Assembly: GCA_017447875.1 (NCBI GenBank)
Contig: JAFSMP010000034.1
Location: 62,001-126,000, forward strand
DNA length: 64,000 nucleotides
DNA from: Paludibacteraceae bacterium
Lineage (GTDB): Bacteria > Bacteroidota > Bacteroidia > Bacteroidales > Paludibacteraceae
Direction of reading: 5' to 3'
Shown: in pieces, positions 33,264-42,792 of the stretch
Layout: the number at the start of each line of letters is the position of its first letter
How positions within the stretch are numbered: the first letter of the stretch is position 1
The notes under the pieces: model-generated
Told to the model about the DNA's origin: nothing
Database searches by the model: none
What the model saw: only the letters and a program-made list of their open reading frames with translations
Translations under genes and position numbers: made by a program

Positions 33264-34333
33264 ATCATCAAGTCTTCTATTATCCTATTTAATATATGCA
33301 AGCCTTGTTGCGTCGCCACGATGCGTCCGTCTTCGGTCTCACGTAGCAGTCCGTCTTGTATTTTGCTCTCGATAACGGACCGGGATTGCTTCGGGAATGA
33401 ACCGGCGATACCTTGGTTCGTTCTTAGTCCCAACATGATCCGCTCATTATACAGGTCTTTTTCCGTGAGTGTCTCACTCTCCCGTACGTTGTTCCCTTTT
33501 ATATACGTGTCCAAATCCTCCCTATTCCAACTGCGTGTATTCCTTATATAACTATGCGCGCCCGCGCCTACGCCCACGTACGGAGTGCCGTTCCAATAAC
33601 TGCTGTTATGCTTGGCTTCGTAACACGGTAAGGCGAAGTTACTCACCTCATAATGGACGAATCCGGCTTGTTGGAGTCGCTCGCAGAGCCGGTCATACAT
33701 TGCGTTCTCCGTGTCTTCGTCGATTGGTGTAATGCTTCCCTCGTCACGCATGTGCGTCATCGCCGTCCCTTCTTCGTACATCAGGCCGTAAGACGATATA
33801 TGCTGTACGTTCAGGTTCAATGCCGTCTCGATGTCCGCTTTCCATTGGTCCATCGTTTGCGTAGGCAAGGCATACATCAGGTCGATCGATAGATTATCAA
33901 ATCCTGCCTCTTGCGCCATCTTCACCGCTGTGAGGGCTTGCTGGGCTGTATGTCTTCTGCCGATCCGATTTAATAGTGTGTCGTCAAACGACTGTATCCC
34001 GATCGATAGGCGGTTGATGCCGGCTTCCCGTATCGCACGCAAGTAGGTCTCGTCGGCATCTCCGGGATTCATCTCCATCGTGATCTCCTCTGCCTGTCTG
34101 GTGCCTATCGCATCTATGATGCGTTGGATGTCCGCAGCATCCAATGTACTGGGTGTGCCACCACCGATGTATATCGTACGAACGGGCTCACCTGTCTCGT
34201 CCTTGCGTTCAATAATCTCTTGCAAGAGGGCCGCTACGTATTCCTTCCTTCGTTCCAAGCAGGTGGTAGAGAAGAAATCACAATACAAACACCTCTTCTT
34301 GCAAAACGGTATATGTACATATACGCCTGCCAT
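33260..34333 (-). CDS. hemW: HemW-type radical SAM heme chaperone
   Basis: A 357-residue radical SAM protein starting MAGVYVHIPFCKKRCLYCDF, with the CxxxCxxC cluster motif at Cys11, Cys15 and Cys18. TIYIGGGTPS and GINRLSIGIQSFDD are family markers. This group was long annotated as coproporphyrinogen III dehydrogenase, but the short C-terminal HemW form binds and transfers heme rather than oxidising porphyrinogen. I chose ATG 34333 because it forms a TGATG overlap with the rarA stop; a start at 34348 would only add MEERL. It is fused by overlap to PBP1A downstream. Confidence 0.9.
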   Translation of the reverse strand: MAGVYVHIPFCKKRCLYCDFFSTTCLERRKEYVAALLQEIIERKDETGEPVRTIYIGGGTPSTLDAADIQRIIDAIGTRQAEEITMEMNPGDADETYLRAIREAGINRLSIGIQSFDDTLLNRIGRRHTAQQALTAVKMAQEAGFDNLSIDLMYALPTQTMDQWKADIETALNLNVQHISSYGLMYEEGTAMTHMRDEGSITPIDEDTENAMYDRLCERLQQAGFVHYEVSNFALPCYEAKHNSSYWNGTPYVGVGAGAHSYIRNTRSWNREDLDTYIKGNNVRESETLTEKDLYNERIMLGLRTNQGIAGSFPKQSRSVIESKIQDGLLRETEDGRIVATQQGLHILNRIIEDLMI

Positions 34334-35553
34334 CAGTCTTTCTTCCAAAATACCGTTCCCACTAACTCGTCCGGCATATATTGCTGTTCGGTCCAGTGCC
34401 CCGGATAGTCATGCGGATATTTGTACCCGTCTGCGTATCCGAGTTCTTTCATCAGACTGGTAGGAGCGTTGCGTAAGTGCAGCGGCACCGGTAGGTTACC
34501 GGTCTCACGCACTTTGGCCAGCGCCTCGTCAATCGCCAGGTAAGCCGAGTTATCTTTCTTGCAGGTGGCAAGGTATATCGTCGTCTCTGCCAACGGGATC
34601 CGTCCTTCGGGCCAGCCGATCTTATTCACCACCTCAAAACAGGTGTTCGCCAGCAACATCGCGTTGGGGTTCGCCAAACCGATATCTTCACTAGCAAGTA
34701 TCACCAGTCGACGGGCAATGAATTTCGGATCTTCCCCTCCTTCAATCATCCGTGCCAGCCAGTAGATAGCCGCTTGCGGGTCACTGCCGCGGACGGACTT
34801 GATGAAGGCCGAGATAATGTCATAATGCATCTCTCCGTCTTTGTCGTACGCCACCGGATTCTGCTGTAACTGCTTGGTGACCGTCTCATTGTCAATGATC
34901 TTCGCACCGCTGTTGGACACCAGTTCGAGGACGTTCAGCAGTTTGCGTGCATCGCCGCCGCTGTAGCGCAAGAGGGCTTCGGTGTCTTGGATCTGCAGGT
35001 TCAACGAGCGGATATACGCGTCCTGCGTCAGCGCACGGTGGAGCAGTTCCAGCAGGTCGTCTTTGTCCAGCGACTTGAGTACATACACCTGACAGCGACT
35101 GAGTAGGGGAGTGATCACTTCGAACGAGGGGTTCTCGGTGGTGGCACCGATGAGCGTGATCGTTCCTTCTTCCACCGCCCCCAGCAGGCTGTCCTGTTGA
35201 CTCTTGCTGAACCGGTGTATCTCATCGATGAAGAGAATCGGACTGCGACCGTCTGTCGGGGCAAAGAGTCCGCTATTCATCGCGGAGGTGCGTTTGGCTT
35301 TGTCAATGACGTCCCGAACCTCTTTGACACCGCTCGTCACCGCACTGAGCGTATAGAACGGCCGTTGCAGTTGGTGCGCAATGATACGGGCAAGGGTTGT
35401 CTTACCCACACCTGGAGGACCCCATAAGATGAAACTGGCGATATTCCCGCTCTCGATCATCTGTCGCAAGATCGCTCCCGGTCCCACCAGATGGCGTTGA
35501 CCTATGTATTCGTCCAATGTCTTCGGACGCATGCGTTCCGCTAATGGCAACAT
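34333..35553 (-). CDS. rarA: replication-associated recombination protein A
   Basis: A 406-residue AAA+ ATPase of the RarA/MgsA/WRNIP1 family: MRPKTLDEYIGQRHLVGPGAILR, Walker A FILWGPPGVGKTTLARII, Walker B PILFIDEIHRFSKSQQD, sensor GATTENPSFE, and the C-terminal tetramerisation region (LPVPLHLRNAPT, YPHDYPGHWTEQQYMPDEL). It acts on single-stranded DNA gaps at stalled replication forks. Length is normal. It overlaps recN by 13 bp, so two DNA-repair functions are translationally coupled. Confidence 0.95.
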   Translation of the reverse strand: MLPLAERMRPKTLDEYIGQRHLVGPGAILRQMIESGNIASFILWGPPGVGKTTLARIIAHQLQRPFYTLSAVTSGVKEVRDVIDKAKRTSAMNSGLFAPTDGRSPILFIDEIHRFSKSQQDSLLGAVEEGTITLIGATTENPSFEVITPLLSRCQVYVLKSLDKDDLLELLHRALTQDAYIRSLNLQIQDTEALLRYSGGDARKLLNVLELVSNSGAKIIDNETVTKQLQQNPVAYDKDGEMHYDIISAFIKSVRGSDPQAAIYWLARMIEGGEDPKFIARRLVILASEDIGLANPNAMLLANTCFEVVNKIGWPEGRIPLAETTIYLATCKKDNSAYLAIDEALAKVRETGNLPVPLHLRNAPTSLMKELGYADGYKYPHDYPGHWTEQQYMPDELVGTVFWKKD

Positions 35554-37118
35554 AGTAATTCTTTCGCTGTTTTCAGAGATGCCTCAGTTGCGTTCTTTCC
35601 GCTCAGCATGGTGGCTATCTCTGTGATTCGTTCGTCCTTGTTCAAAAGTGCTATATGCGTCTCCGTGCGGGTAGCCGTATCGGCTTTGTACACCTTAAAA
35701 TGGTGCGTACCCTGTGCGGCTATCTGCGGCAGGTGGGTGATCGTGATGATCTGTCGGTGCGTCGCCATCTCCCGCATGATCGCTGCCATCTGCGTAGCGA
35801 TGTCACCACTCACTCCCGTGTCTATCTCATCGAAGATGATCGTCGGTAGTCCTCGTGTGGAAGCGATTAGCGCTTTGACGCATAACATGAGACGACTTAT
35901 CTCACCGCCGGAGGCTACTTCACTCACCGCCCTTAGGCTCTGGTTGAGGTTAGCGGCAAAGAGTATCTGCACCTCGTCGCATCCCTTGGGTGTGAAGTCT
36001 TCTGTTGCGGTCACCGGTATCTGCACCTTCGCATGCGCCACGCCTAAGCGGGTTAGACCATCTACCAGTCTTTCGCATATAAGGGGGAGCACGGTCTTCC
36101 GGCTCTTCGTCAAGGCTACCGCACATCGGGTGAGGGCTTTTTTCTCCGTCTCCACTTCCTTCTGTGCCTCTTCGATATCAAAATCAAAGGAGTCCAGACG
36201 GTTGACTTGTTCCGCTAACTCATCCCGCATCGCGATTAGTTCGTCGATACGCTCGGCGCTGAACTTATGCATCAGACCTTTTAAGGTGTCCAGGCGTTCT
36301 TCTATCCATGCGAGTCGTTGCGGATCCATCTCGATATGATTCATCATCCGCTCTGCCTCTTGGGCGATGTCCTGTAGTTCGATGCGGGCACTGTCGATCC
36401 GTTCCTGCAGTTCAGCTGCGGCTTCTTCCAACCTGCATGCCCTGAGTGCTTCTATCGCACTGCCTTGTTCACCGCTCAGCGCTTCTACGGTCGTGAGTAA
36501 CGCCATCCGTATCTCTTCCGCATGACTGAGCCGGTACTGCTCCGTCTCCAACTCTTCCATCTCTCCGCTTTGCAGATCCGCTTCACTCAACAGTTGATAG
36601 CGATACTGGATATAATCGGCATCCTGCCGGCTTTTCTTGGCCAGCGCCTGCAAGTGCTGCAAGGCTTCTACCGCAGCCGTATAGCGTTCGTACTGTGTCT
36701 GGTAGTCCTGGAGCAAGGTGTCGTTTTGTGCCACCGCGTCCACTACCTCCAACTGGAAGTCAGCATTCTCGATAAGCAGGTTCGCATGCTGCGAATGGAT
36801 ATCAATGAGGCGGGTGGCTAAGGCTTTGAGTTCTTGCAGGGTCACTACGCTGTCATCGACGAACGAACGACTCTTACCGTTAGCGTATAACTCGCGACGG
36901 ATGATCGTATCATCGAAGGTCGCTTCGATGATACACTTGTCTTCGCCGTCCGTGATGGACTTGCTGTCGGCTCGGGCACCCAACACCAGTGCCAAGGCAC
37001 CGAGTATGATACTCTTACCGGCACCCGTCTCACCCGTCATCACGGAGAAACCGTCCTCAAAATCCATATCAAGGTGACTGATCAGCGCGTAGTTCTGTAT
37101 GTGCAAATGCTTTAACAT
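35541..37118 (-). CDS. recN: DNA repair protein RecN
   Basis: A 525-residue SMC-like ATPase acting in double-strand-break repair. Residues 1-45 hold the ATP head with Walker A GETGAGKSIILGAL and LHIQNYALISHLDMDFEDGFS. A long coiled coil (~150-365) follows, and the C-terminal head has the signature VASGGEISRLMLCVKAL, Walker B TIIFDEIDTGVSG and ITHLPQIAAQGTHHFKV. It is slightly shorter than the usual ~550 residues because of a reduced coiled coil. Its start overlaps the stop of the DUF4835 gene by one base (37118) and its end overlaps rarA. Confidence 0.95.
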   Translation of the reverse strand: MLKHLHIQNYALISHLDMDFEDGFSVMTGETGAGKSIILGALALVLGARADSKSITDGEDKCIIEATFDDTIIRRELYANGKSRSFVDDSVVTLQELKALATRLIDIHSQHANLLIENADFQLEVVDAVAQNDTLLQDYQTQYERYTAAVEALQHLQALAKKSRQDADYIQYRYQLLSEADLQSGEMEELETEQYRLSHAEEIRMALLTTVEALSGEQGSAIEALRACRLEEAAAELQERIDSARIELQDIAQEAERMMNHIEMDPQRLAWIEERLDTLKGLMHKFSAERIDELIAMRDELAEQVNRLDSFDFDIEEAQKEVETEKKALTRCAVALTKSRKTVLPLICERLVDGLTRLGVAHAKVQIPVTATEDFTPKGCDEVQILFAANLNQSLRAVSEVASGGEISRLMLCVKALIASTRGLPTIIFDEIDTGVSGDIATQMAAIMREMATHRQIITITHLPQIAAQGTHHFKVYKADTATRTETHIALLNKDERITEIATMLSGKNATEASLKTAKELLCCH

Positions 37119-38023
37119 TATTGCATGATTCGATCGTAGGTGTTCTGCCTTGTCGGGTCGATATCCGTCAAGATATCATAGACCGTTTTCTTCTCTTTGT
37201 CGGTGCCTTTGGCGAATATATCCGTCAACTCATCGGCTTTGGCATCTAAAAACGTATTGATGATATAGGTGGCCGGACGGGATCGGTAGGCATCTTTGAG
37301 TACCGTCATGCCTTCGGCAATTCGTGCACGACCGTTGGTCACGTTGGCTGCCATCTCATCCAAACCCAAACGATGGTACTCGTAATAAAAATTACGGTAT
37401 TTCTTAAACGCCTCGTCCAGCAGGTTATTGATGATCGCATAGCGGTTGCGGTTGCTGTCAAAGGCGGTCCATCCTTTCTGCTCCGTCTGATCCATGCTGG
37501 CGGTCTGACAAGCCTGCACGATCGCTTCGCATTGCTGGAAATACGGTGTACCACCCAAGCGCTGAAAACTATCCTGGTCATGACCGATGATAAGGTAACA
37601 GTAGTATGCCAACATCGCCGTGAGGTTCGTGGTAAACTGGTTCTGCTGGTACTCAATACGGTCGTACTCCTGGTAGTTGAAGACGAAGTTATTGTCCTTG
37701 AAGTTCAGCAGCGGCGTGGTGTAAGTCGTTCCGTACACCGGGCGACGGCTCTGTAAGGTCATCTCGCAGGTGTAGAGGGTCTCTTCCACTTTCTTAACCA
37801 CCAACAGCAGGTTGCATTCGATCTTCTCGTGCTCCGCGTACGTCATGTTCGTCCAGCGGTTCTGACTCATATACTCCTGGATGGCAGTCTTGAGCGTCTC
37901 GAAGACCTCTTTATTCGTACCCTCTATCAGTTCGGAATTAACCGTCACCGTGCAGTTGAGTTCCTGCGCGTTCGCTATGTGTATCGCACATAGCATACAT
38001 GCTATGTAAAACAGTTTTCTCAT
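37118..38023 (-). CDS. DUF4835 family protein, PorD-like (type IX secretion)
   Basis: A 301-residue exported protein. A signal peptide (to Ala19) is followed by ELNCTVTVNSELIEGTNKEVFETLKTAIQEYM and MTLQSRRPVYGTTYTTPLLNFKDNNF, the defining segments of DUF4835; GHDQDSFQRLGGTPYFQQ is also conserved. Members of this family have been annotated as the T9SS component PorD, and that assignment is from family knowledge, not from motifs I can test. The gene precedes recN in many Bacteroidetes, as here. PorE is encoded ~6 kb upstream in the same run, and tagged T9SS-like substrates are present, which supports a secretion role. Confidence 0.8.
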   Translation of the reverse strand: MRKLFYIACMLCAIHIANAQELNCTVTVNSELIEGTNKEVFETLKTAIQEYMSQNRWTNMTYAEHEKIECNLLLVVKKVEETLYTCEMTLQSRRPVYGTTYTTPLLNFKDNNFVFNYQEYDRIEYQQNQFTTNLTAMLAYYCYLIIGHDQDSFQRLGGTPYFQQCEAIVQACQTASMDQTEQKGWTAFDSNRNRYAIINNLLDEAFKKYRNFYYEYHRLGLDEMAANVTNGRARIAEGMTVLKDAYRSRPATYIINTFLDAKADELTDIFAKGTDKEKKTVYDILTDIDPTRQNTYDRIMQ

Positions 38024-39072
38024 TTGCTGATAGACACGATATTTCCGGTTTTCTCGTTCACAACGATAGAAGGCAGGTCGTTCCCTTTGAATATGTCTTT
38101 GGGAAGCGGCACATCAATACCGAGTTGTGCGATAGAGATGGTGCGTTTTGCCAACTCATTACCTTTGTACAGCACTTTCACTTCACCGTTACCGGGCAGG
38201 TTATAGACGAACTGCGAAGGTTCTACGCTTTTCTTCTTCTTGTCGGCAGGGGCAGGTGCATACTGCTGCGGTTGTAAGGCTACACTTGCCACAATCGTAT
38301 TGGCATCGATATTCTCGGCATCGGTAAATCCGTTCTCTTCGGAGAAATACCAGATCTGTCGTTGGGACTCCGGCGAGAAGGTCATGAACTTATGCTCCGT
38401 ATATTTAGTGCGTTTACCGATGAACAGTTCGGTGAGAGCTTTTTCCTGACGGTCTAACTCTTCCAGCACCAGTCGCATCGCTTCACCGTCCGCAGGCGCA
38501 TGCTCCACTTCACCGTTGATGAGGTACATACGAGTCTCGCGCAGATGGAAGATCTGCTTAGCCACCGCATTGGCTTGTGCCAGCGGAGAAGCGGCTTTGA
38601 GCACCTCTTCCGGCAGCGGCGTTACACCGGTGCCTTTGCAACTCGGTTTGCAGTCCGGCTTGCAGTCCGGTTTGGCATCGGGTTTGGGACTGTCAAAATA
38701 CGTCTTGTCTGCGGCTACGTTATAACCGGTTAGCAGACCTTTGTCATTGATGCAGAAGAGCATCGGCATCGAAGCATCTGCTTCCACCTTATGGGGACGT
38801 GCGTAGTCCGTGGAAGTCTTGGTGCCGATACGTACCTTATCCAAGCGGTAGGTCGTCTTATTCACTTTCACGGCGTTCGTTGCACCGAGCATCGCCTCCG
38901 CATACTGGGCGTAGATACCGGGTTCCTGTTTCTCCACTACACAGGTGAAATCTACCGTCACGGCTGTCTTTGGACTGTAATACACCAATGCCGGTTCACC
39001 TTGTTCCACTACTTGCGCCTGCATCGCGCAAACCATCATTGCTCCTACGAGCACTAAAAAGATCTTTTTCAT
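38020..39072 (-). CDS. DUF4831 family exported protein
   Basis: A 350-residue protein with a signal peptide (MKKIFLVLVGAMMVCAMQA). The mature sequence QVVEQGEPALVYYSPKTAVTVDFTCVVEKQEPGIYAQYAEAMLG identifies DUF4831, a Bacteroidetes family of unknown function. Residues ~130-147 are a Lys-Pro-Asp-Cys repeat (KPDAKPDCKPDCKPSCKG) encoded by a 12-bp tandem array (38640-38687) and absent from the general family pattern. The clustered Cys could bind metal or form disulfides, but this is speculative. It overlaps both aroE and the DUF4835 gene by 4 bp. Confidence 0.82.
   Translation of the reverse strand: MKKIFLVLVGAMMVCAMQAQVVEQGEPALVYYSPKTAVTVDFTCVVEKQEPGIYAQYAEAMLGATNAVKVNKTTYRLDKVRIGTKTSTDYARPHKVEADASMPMLFCINDKGLLTGYNVAADKTYFDSPKPDAKPDCKPDCKPSCKGTGVTPLPEEVLKAASPLAQANAVAKQIFHLRETRMYLINGEVEHAPADGEAMRLVLEELDRQEKALTELFIGKRTKYTEHKFMTFSPESQRQIWYFSEENGFTDAENIDANTIVASVALQPQQYAPAPADKKKKSVEPSQFVYNLPGNGEVKVLYKGNELAKRTISIAQLGIDVPLPKDIFKGNDLPSIVVNEKTGNIVSISK
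38640..38687. repeat. 12-bp tandem array in the DUF4831 gene
   Basis: Four 12-bp units of the type CAGTCCGGCTTG, encoding four KPDC-like tetrapeptides on the minus strand. Confidence 0.8.
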
Positions 39073-39788
39073 ATATTATTCCATATTTTCCAAGCCGCTT
39101 TGGCTTGACCGATTAACATTTCTATTCCGTTGCGGATTGTCGCTCCTTGCGCTTTACCTTTGCTTAAGAACAAGGTCTCTTCCGGGTTGTACACGCAGTC
39201 AAACAACAAATGTCGTGCCGAAAGCATCTCGTACGGGATATCCGGACAACTGTCCACGTCTGGTAACATGCCGAGCGGCGTACAGTTGACGATCACCGTG
39301 TGCGCTTGCATCACGTCTTGTGTCAGGTCCTTATAACCCAACTGGCCCTCTTTCGGTGTACGGCTGACGAGAGTAGGGGTGATCCCTAATTTCTTGAGTC
39401 CGTAGCATGCTGCTTTGGATGCCCCGCCGGTGCCGAGCACCAGGGCCTTGCGGTCGTAGTCCCGCAGGATGGGACGGATCGAATCCATGAATCCCAGACA
39501 GTCGGTGTTATATCCCACGCGCTGATGCACGACGTTCACCGCTCCGATCGCTTGGGCTGTCTCGTCCAGCCGATCCAGGAACGGGATGACCGCTTGCTTG
39601 TACGGTAAGGTCACATTGAACCCGTCCAAAGAGTCCAAAAGGCTTTCCACTTTTAACTTTAAACTTTCCTCTTTCGTTGGGTACAACGAATATTCCGCAT
39701 CAATGCCTTCTTTGGCAAACTTCTCATTGAAATACTTCGCTGAGAACGAATGCAAGAGCGGGTAACCTATTATACCGTAGTGACGCAT
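39069..39788 (-). CDS. aroE: shikimate dehydrogenase
   Basis: A 239-residue enzyme that reduces 3-dehydroshikimate to shikimate with NADPH, in aromatic amino-acid synthesis. Substrate-site segments YPLLHSFSAKYFNEKF and FNVTLPYKQAVIPFLD (catalytic Lys) are clear; the NADP loop is LVLGTGGASKAACYGLKKLG. It ends GIEMLIGQAKAAWKIW. Between YSLYPT and DGFNVTLPYK a heptamer array (39643-39677) encodes KEESLKLKVES, replacing the usual loop. It is short compared with the ~270-residue E. coli enzyme but normal for Bacteroidetes. It overlaps tilS by 19 bp. Confidence 0.93.
   Translation of the reverse strand: MRHYGIIGYPLLHSFSAKYFNEKFAKEGIDAEYSLYPTKEESLKLKVESLLDSLDGFNVTLPYKQAVIPFLDRLDETAQAIGAVNVVHQRVGYNTDCLGFMDSIRPILRDYDRKALVLGTGGASKAACYGLKKLGITPTLVSRTPKEGQLGYKDLTQDVMQAHTVIVNCTPLGMLPDVDSCPDIPYEMLSARHLLFDCVYNPEETLFLSKGKAQGATIRNGIEMLIGQAKAAWKIWNNI
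39643..39677. repeat. heptamer array (CTTTAAA type) in aroE
   Basis: Five 7-bp units: CTTTCCA, CTTTTAA, CTTTAAA, CTTTCCT, CTTTCGT. The related array at 63358-63385 encodes the same ESLKLKV peptide. Confidence 0.85.
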
Positions 39789-40648
39789 AGTTTTCCTTTT
39801 TTTATCGTTGCGCGGTGGGTCTTGGAGGTGAAGACTTTACCTCCCTCTCCCCGTTGCAACGCATCGTATATCTTATCTGTCTCGCTAAAACCGTACGCAC
39901 GGGTCTCTTCATACAACCGTGCTATCCCGGCTTCGCGTGTGTCTTTGTTTTCGATCCAATCCACGTACCCTTGTACCACCTCCGCGGTCTTCGACATATG
40001 CTCTATCTCCGCTTTGGTATAAGACTGCAACTGTTGACGTATAGCGTTACGGGTGATGGTAGTGTCCGTATTCGTGCTGTCATTCACCCAGGTCAACTGC
40101 CGCTTGTCGCGTAAGTAATGCTCGATATAATCGCGGGTGGTGCATAAAAGCGGTCGCACGATCGGTACGCCTTGCGGCACCATCGGGTTGGTGCTTACCG
40201 GTCGCATGCCTGCCAAACCCCGTAAACCTGCTCCGCGACGGAGGTTGAGTAAGATCGTCTCTGCCTGGTCGTTCTGATGGTGCGCCACACAAACCGCTTG
40301 ACAACGGTGCTGTTGCGCCACCTCTTCGAACCAGGTGTAGCGTAACTCCCGGGCGGCCATCTCGATGCTCACTTTATGCGTACGCGCGTATAATAAGGTA
40401 TCGAAACGGTTCACTTCCAGTGTCACCCGCATATGCGCACATAAGTCCCGCACGAACGCCTCGTCCCGGTCACTCTCCGCACCACGCAGTTGGAAGTTAC
40501 AATGTGCTGCGATGCATTCATATCCGGCGCGCACCAATACGTCCAAGAGCGACACACTGTCTGCCCCTCCGCTGATGGCTACTAACACCGGTTGCTCTTT
40601 GCTTAATAACCCGTGTTGCCGAATATATGTTGTGACACGTCTAAGCAC
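39770..40648 (-). CDS. tilS: tRNA(Ile)-lysidine synthase, short form
   Basis: A 292-residue ATP-pyrophosphatase that converts the anticodon C34 of tRNA-Ile2 to lysidine. The P-loop is ISGGADS at residues 25-31, followed by IAAHCNFQLRGAESDRDEAFV and AVCVAHHQNDQAETILLNLRRGAGLRGLAGM. It ends shortly after the catalytic domain (FTSKTHRATIKKGKLCVTTV), without the ~100-residue C-terminal TilS domains common in Bacteroidetes. No frameshift or leftover domain is visible downstream, since aroE starts inside its end, so this looks like a true compact form. Confidence 0.92.
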   Translation of the reverse strand: MLRRVTTYIRQHGLLSKEQPVLVAISGGADSVSLLDVLVRAGYECIAAHCNFQLRGAESDRDEAFVRDLCAHMRVTLEVNRFDTLLYARTHKVSIEMAARELRYTWFEEVAQQHRCQAVCVAHHQNDQAETILLNLRRGAGLRGLAGMRPVSTNPMVPQGVPIVRPLLCTTRDYIEHYLRDKRQLTWVNDSTNTDTTITRNAIRQQLQSYTKAEIEHMSKTAEVVQGYVDWIENKDTREAGIARLYEETRAYGFSETDKIYDALQRGEGGKVFTSKTHRATIKKGKLCVTTV

Positions 40649-42317
40649 CTAATCCTCTATATTTGACACGTTTGGGTTCGCAAGCTTCTTCACCGAGGCG
40701 CATCTTCTTATTCTGCTCGTACTCCGAGTAACTGCCTTCGAACCAGAACACCTTACCGTCTCCTTCGTAAGCGAGGATATGCGTGCAGATACGATCGAGG
40801 AACCAACGGTCGTGCGAGATCACTACGGCGCAACCGGCGAAGTTCTCCAATCCTTCTTCGAGTGCACGGAGGGTATTGACGTCGATATCGTTGGTCGGCT
40901 CGTCGAGCAAGAGCACGTTCGCTTCACTCTTAAGCGTCAGCGCCAGATGCAGACGGTTGCGTTCACCACCGGACAGCACGCCGCATTTCTTCTCTTGGTC
41001 GGCACCGGTGAAGTTGAACCGGCTCAGGTAGGCACGGGCATTGATCTCACGCCCTGCTACACGGATAAACTCCGTACCACCGCTGATGGTCTCGAACACC
41101 GACTTGTTCGGATCAATGTCCGTATGCTGCTGATCGACATAGCCGATCTTCACCGTCTCACCGACCGAGAACGTACCCTTGTCGGCTTTCTCACTACCGA
41201 TGATCATTCGGAAGAGGGTGGTCTTACCGGCACCGTTCGGGCCGATGACGCCTATGATACCGTTGGGAGGTAACATGAAGTTCAGGTCCTCGAACAGCAG
41301 ACGGTCGCCGAAGGATTTGGCGACCCCTTCGGCATTGATGACTTTATTTCCCAGACGCGGACCGTTGGGAATGAAGATCTCCAGTTTCTCCTCGCGTTCT
41401 TTCTGTTCCTCATTGAGCATCTTATCGTAGGCATCCAGACGCGCTTTCTGTTTCGCATGTCGTGCCTTGGGGGCCATCCGGATCCATTCCAACTCGCGCT
41501 CCAAGGTCTTACGACGTTTGGAGGCCTGTTTCTCTTCCTGCGCCATCCGGTTGGTTTTCTGCTCCAACCAACTGGAGTAGTTGCCTTTCCAAGGAATACC
41601 TTCACCGCGGTCCAGTTCGAGGATCCATCCGGCTACGTTATCGAGGAAATAGCGGTCGTGCGTGATACAGATGACGGTACCGGCATACTGCTGCAGGTGC
41701 TGCTCCAACCAGTCGATGGACTCTGCATCGAGGTGGTTGGTCGGCTCGTCGAGTAACAGCACATCCGGTTGCTGAAGCAACAGACGACAGAGTGCCACGC
41801 GGCGACGTTCACCTCCGGAAAGGGTAGGCACGGCGGCATCCTCGGGCGGACAACGAAGCGCATCCATCGCCCGGTCAAGTTTCTGGTCAATATTCCATGC
41901 ATCCGCTGCATCGAGCTTGTCTTGCAGTTCTGCCTGCCGCGCCAGTAACTTATCGAAGTCTGCATCGGGTTCGCCGAACGCCAGGTTGATCTCATCGTAC
42001 TCTTTGAGCATGTCCATGATCGGTTGTACACCTTCCTGCACCACTTCCCGTACGGTCTTGTTCGGATCCAACTGCGGGTCCTGCTCCAGGTAACCGACCG
42101 AATATCCGGGTGACCAAACAACTTCTCCCTGGTACTCTTTCTCGATACCGGCGATAATTTTCAACAGCGTCGATTTACCGGCACCGTTGAGGCCGATGAT
42201 ACCGATCTTGGCACCATAGAAAAAACTAAGGTAGATGTTCTTCAACACCTGTTTCTGGGGACCAAAACTCTTATTGAGTCCCACCATCGAAAAGATTATC
42301 TTTTTATCGTCTGCCAT
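40641..42317 (-). CDS. ettA: ABC-F translation factor EttA
   Basis: A 558-residue protein with two ABC ATPase domains and no membrane part. Walker A motifs are GLNGAGKST (~43) and GPNGAGKT (~365), signatures LSGGERRRVALC and LSGGERNRLHLA, with the ABC-F linker rich in Arg/Lys (EWIRMAPKARHAKQKARL) and the EttA toe region. EttA binds the ribosomal E site and gates the first peptide bond according to energy state. I start at [19 protein letters not shown] (42317); an upstream opening at 42359 only adds residues overlapping folA. It overlaps folA by 14 bp and tilS by 8 bp. Confidence 0.94.
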   Translation of the reverse strand: MADDKKIIFSMVGLNKSFGPQKQVLKNIYLSFFYGAKIGIIGLNGAGKSTLLKIIAGIEKEYQGEVVWSPGYSVGYLEQDPQLDPNKTVREVVQEGVQPIMDMLKEYDEINLAFGEPDADFDKLLARQAELQDKLDAADAWNIDQKLDRAMDALRCPPEDAAVPTLSGGERRRVALCRLLLQQPDVLLLDEPTNHLDAESIDWLEQHLQQYAGTVICITHDRYFLDNVAGWILELDRGEGIPWKGNYSSWLEQKTNRMAQEEKQASKRRKTLERELEWIRMAPKARHAKQKARLDAYDKMLNEEQKEREEKLEIFIPNGPRLGNKVINAEGVAKSFGDRLLFEDLNFMLPPNGIIGVIGPNGAGKTTLFRMIIGSEKADKGTFSVGETVKIGYVDQQHTDIDPNKSVFETISGGTEFIRVAGREINARAYLSRFNFTGADQEKKCGVLSGGERNRLHLALTLKSEANVLLLDEPTNDIDVNTLRALEEGLENFAGCAVVISHDRWFLDRICTHILAYEGDGKVFWFEGSYSEYEQNKKMRLGEEACEPKRVKYRGLGA

Positions 42318-42792
42318 AAGTTGCAAAGGTATAATCGTAAGGATTGTTTTCGTCTGCACTGTGCCGTTCTGCGCTCAGCTTTTTCCAAACCGTCGGGTCG
42401 ATGACCGGAAAGAACGTGTCCGCATCGGGCCAAGAATGATGAATGTGCGTGATATAGAGTTTGTCCGCCCGCTCCATCATCTGGCGGTACACCATCCCGC
42501 CTCCGATCACGAAGGCCTCCTCGTCAGGACTCACTTTAGCAACCATCTCGTCTAACGAATAAACGGTTTCGGCTCCTTCGAAGGTCTTGCCTTGGACGTC
42601 GGTGAGGACAATATTCCGGCGGTTGGGCAGGGGATGTTTCGGTAAGGACAGGAACGTCCGTTCACCCATCATGACGGTGTGCCCACTGGTGATGGTCTTG
42701 AAATGCTTCAGGTCTTCCGGCAGGTGACATAAGAGATCACCCTTCTTCCCGATTGCATAGTTCTCTGCTATCGCTACAATAATCGAAATCAT
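42304..42792 (-). CDS. folA: dihydrofolate reductase
   Basis: A 162-residue NADPH enzyme that makes tetrahydrofolate and is the target of trimethoprim. It opens [31 protein letters not shown] (substrate-loop Asp/Glu region) followed by [13 protein letters not shown] and [27 protein letters not shown]. Length is standard. It overlaps thyA by 4 bp (ATGA); thyA makes dihydrofolate from methylene-THF, which FolA recycles, so the pair is a classic coupled unit. Confidence 0.95.
   Translation of the reverse strand: MISIIVAIAENYAIGKKGDLLCHLPEDLKHFKTITSGHTVMMGERTFLSLPKHPLPNRRNIVLTDVQGKTFEGAETVYSLDEMVAKVSPDEEAFVIGGGMVYRQMMERADKLYITHIHHSWPDADTFFPVIDPTVWKKLSAERHSADENNPYDYTFATYGRR

Noticed and set aside
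39770..40648. tilS as a truncated pseudogene
   Set aside because: The catalytic domain is complete, no broken remainder exists and compact TilS forms are known.
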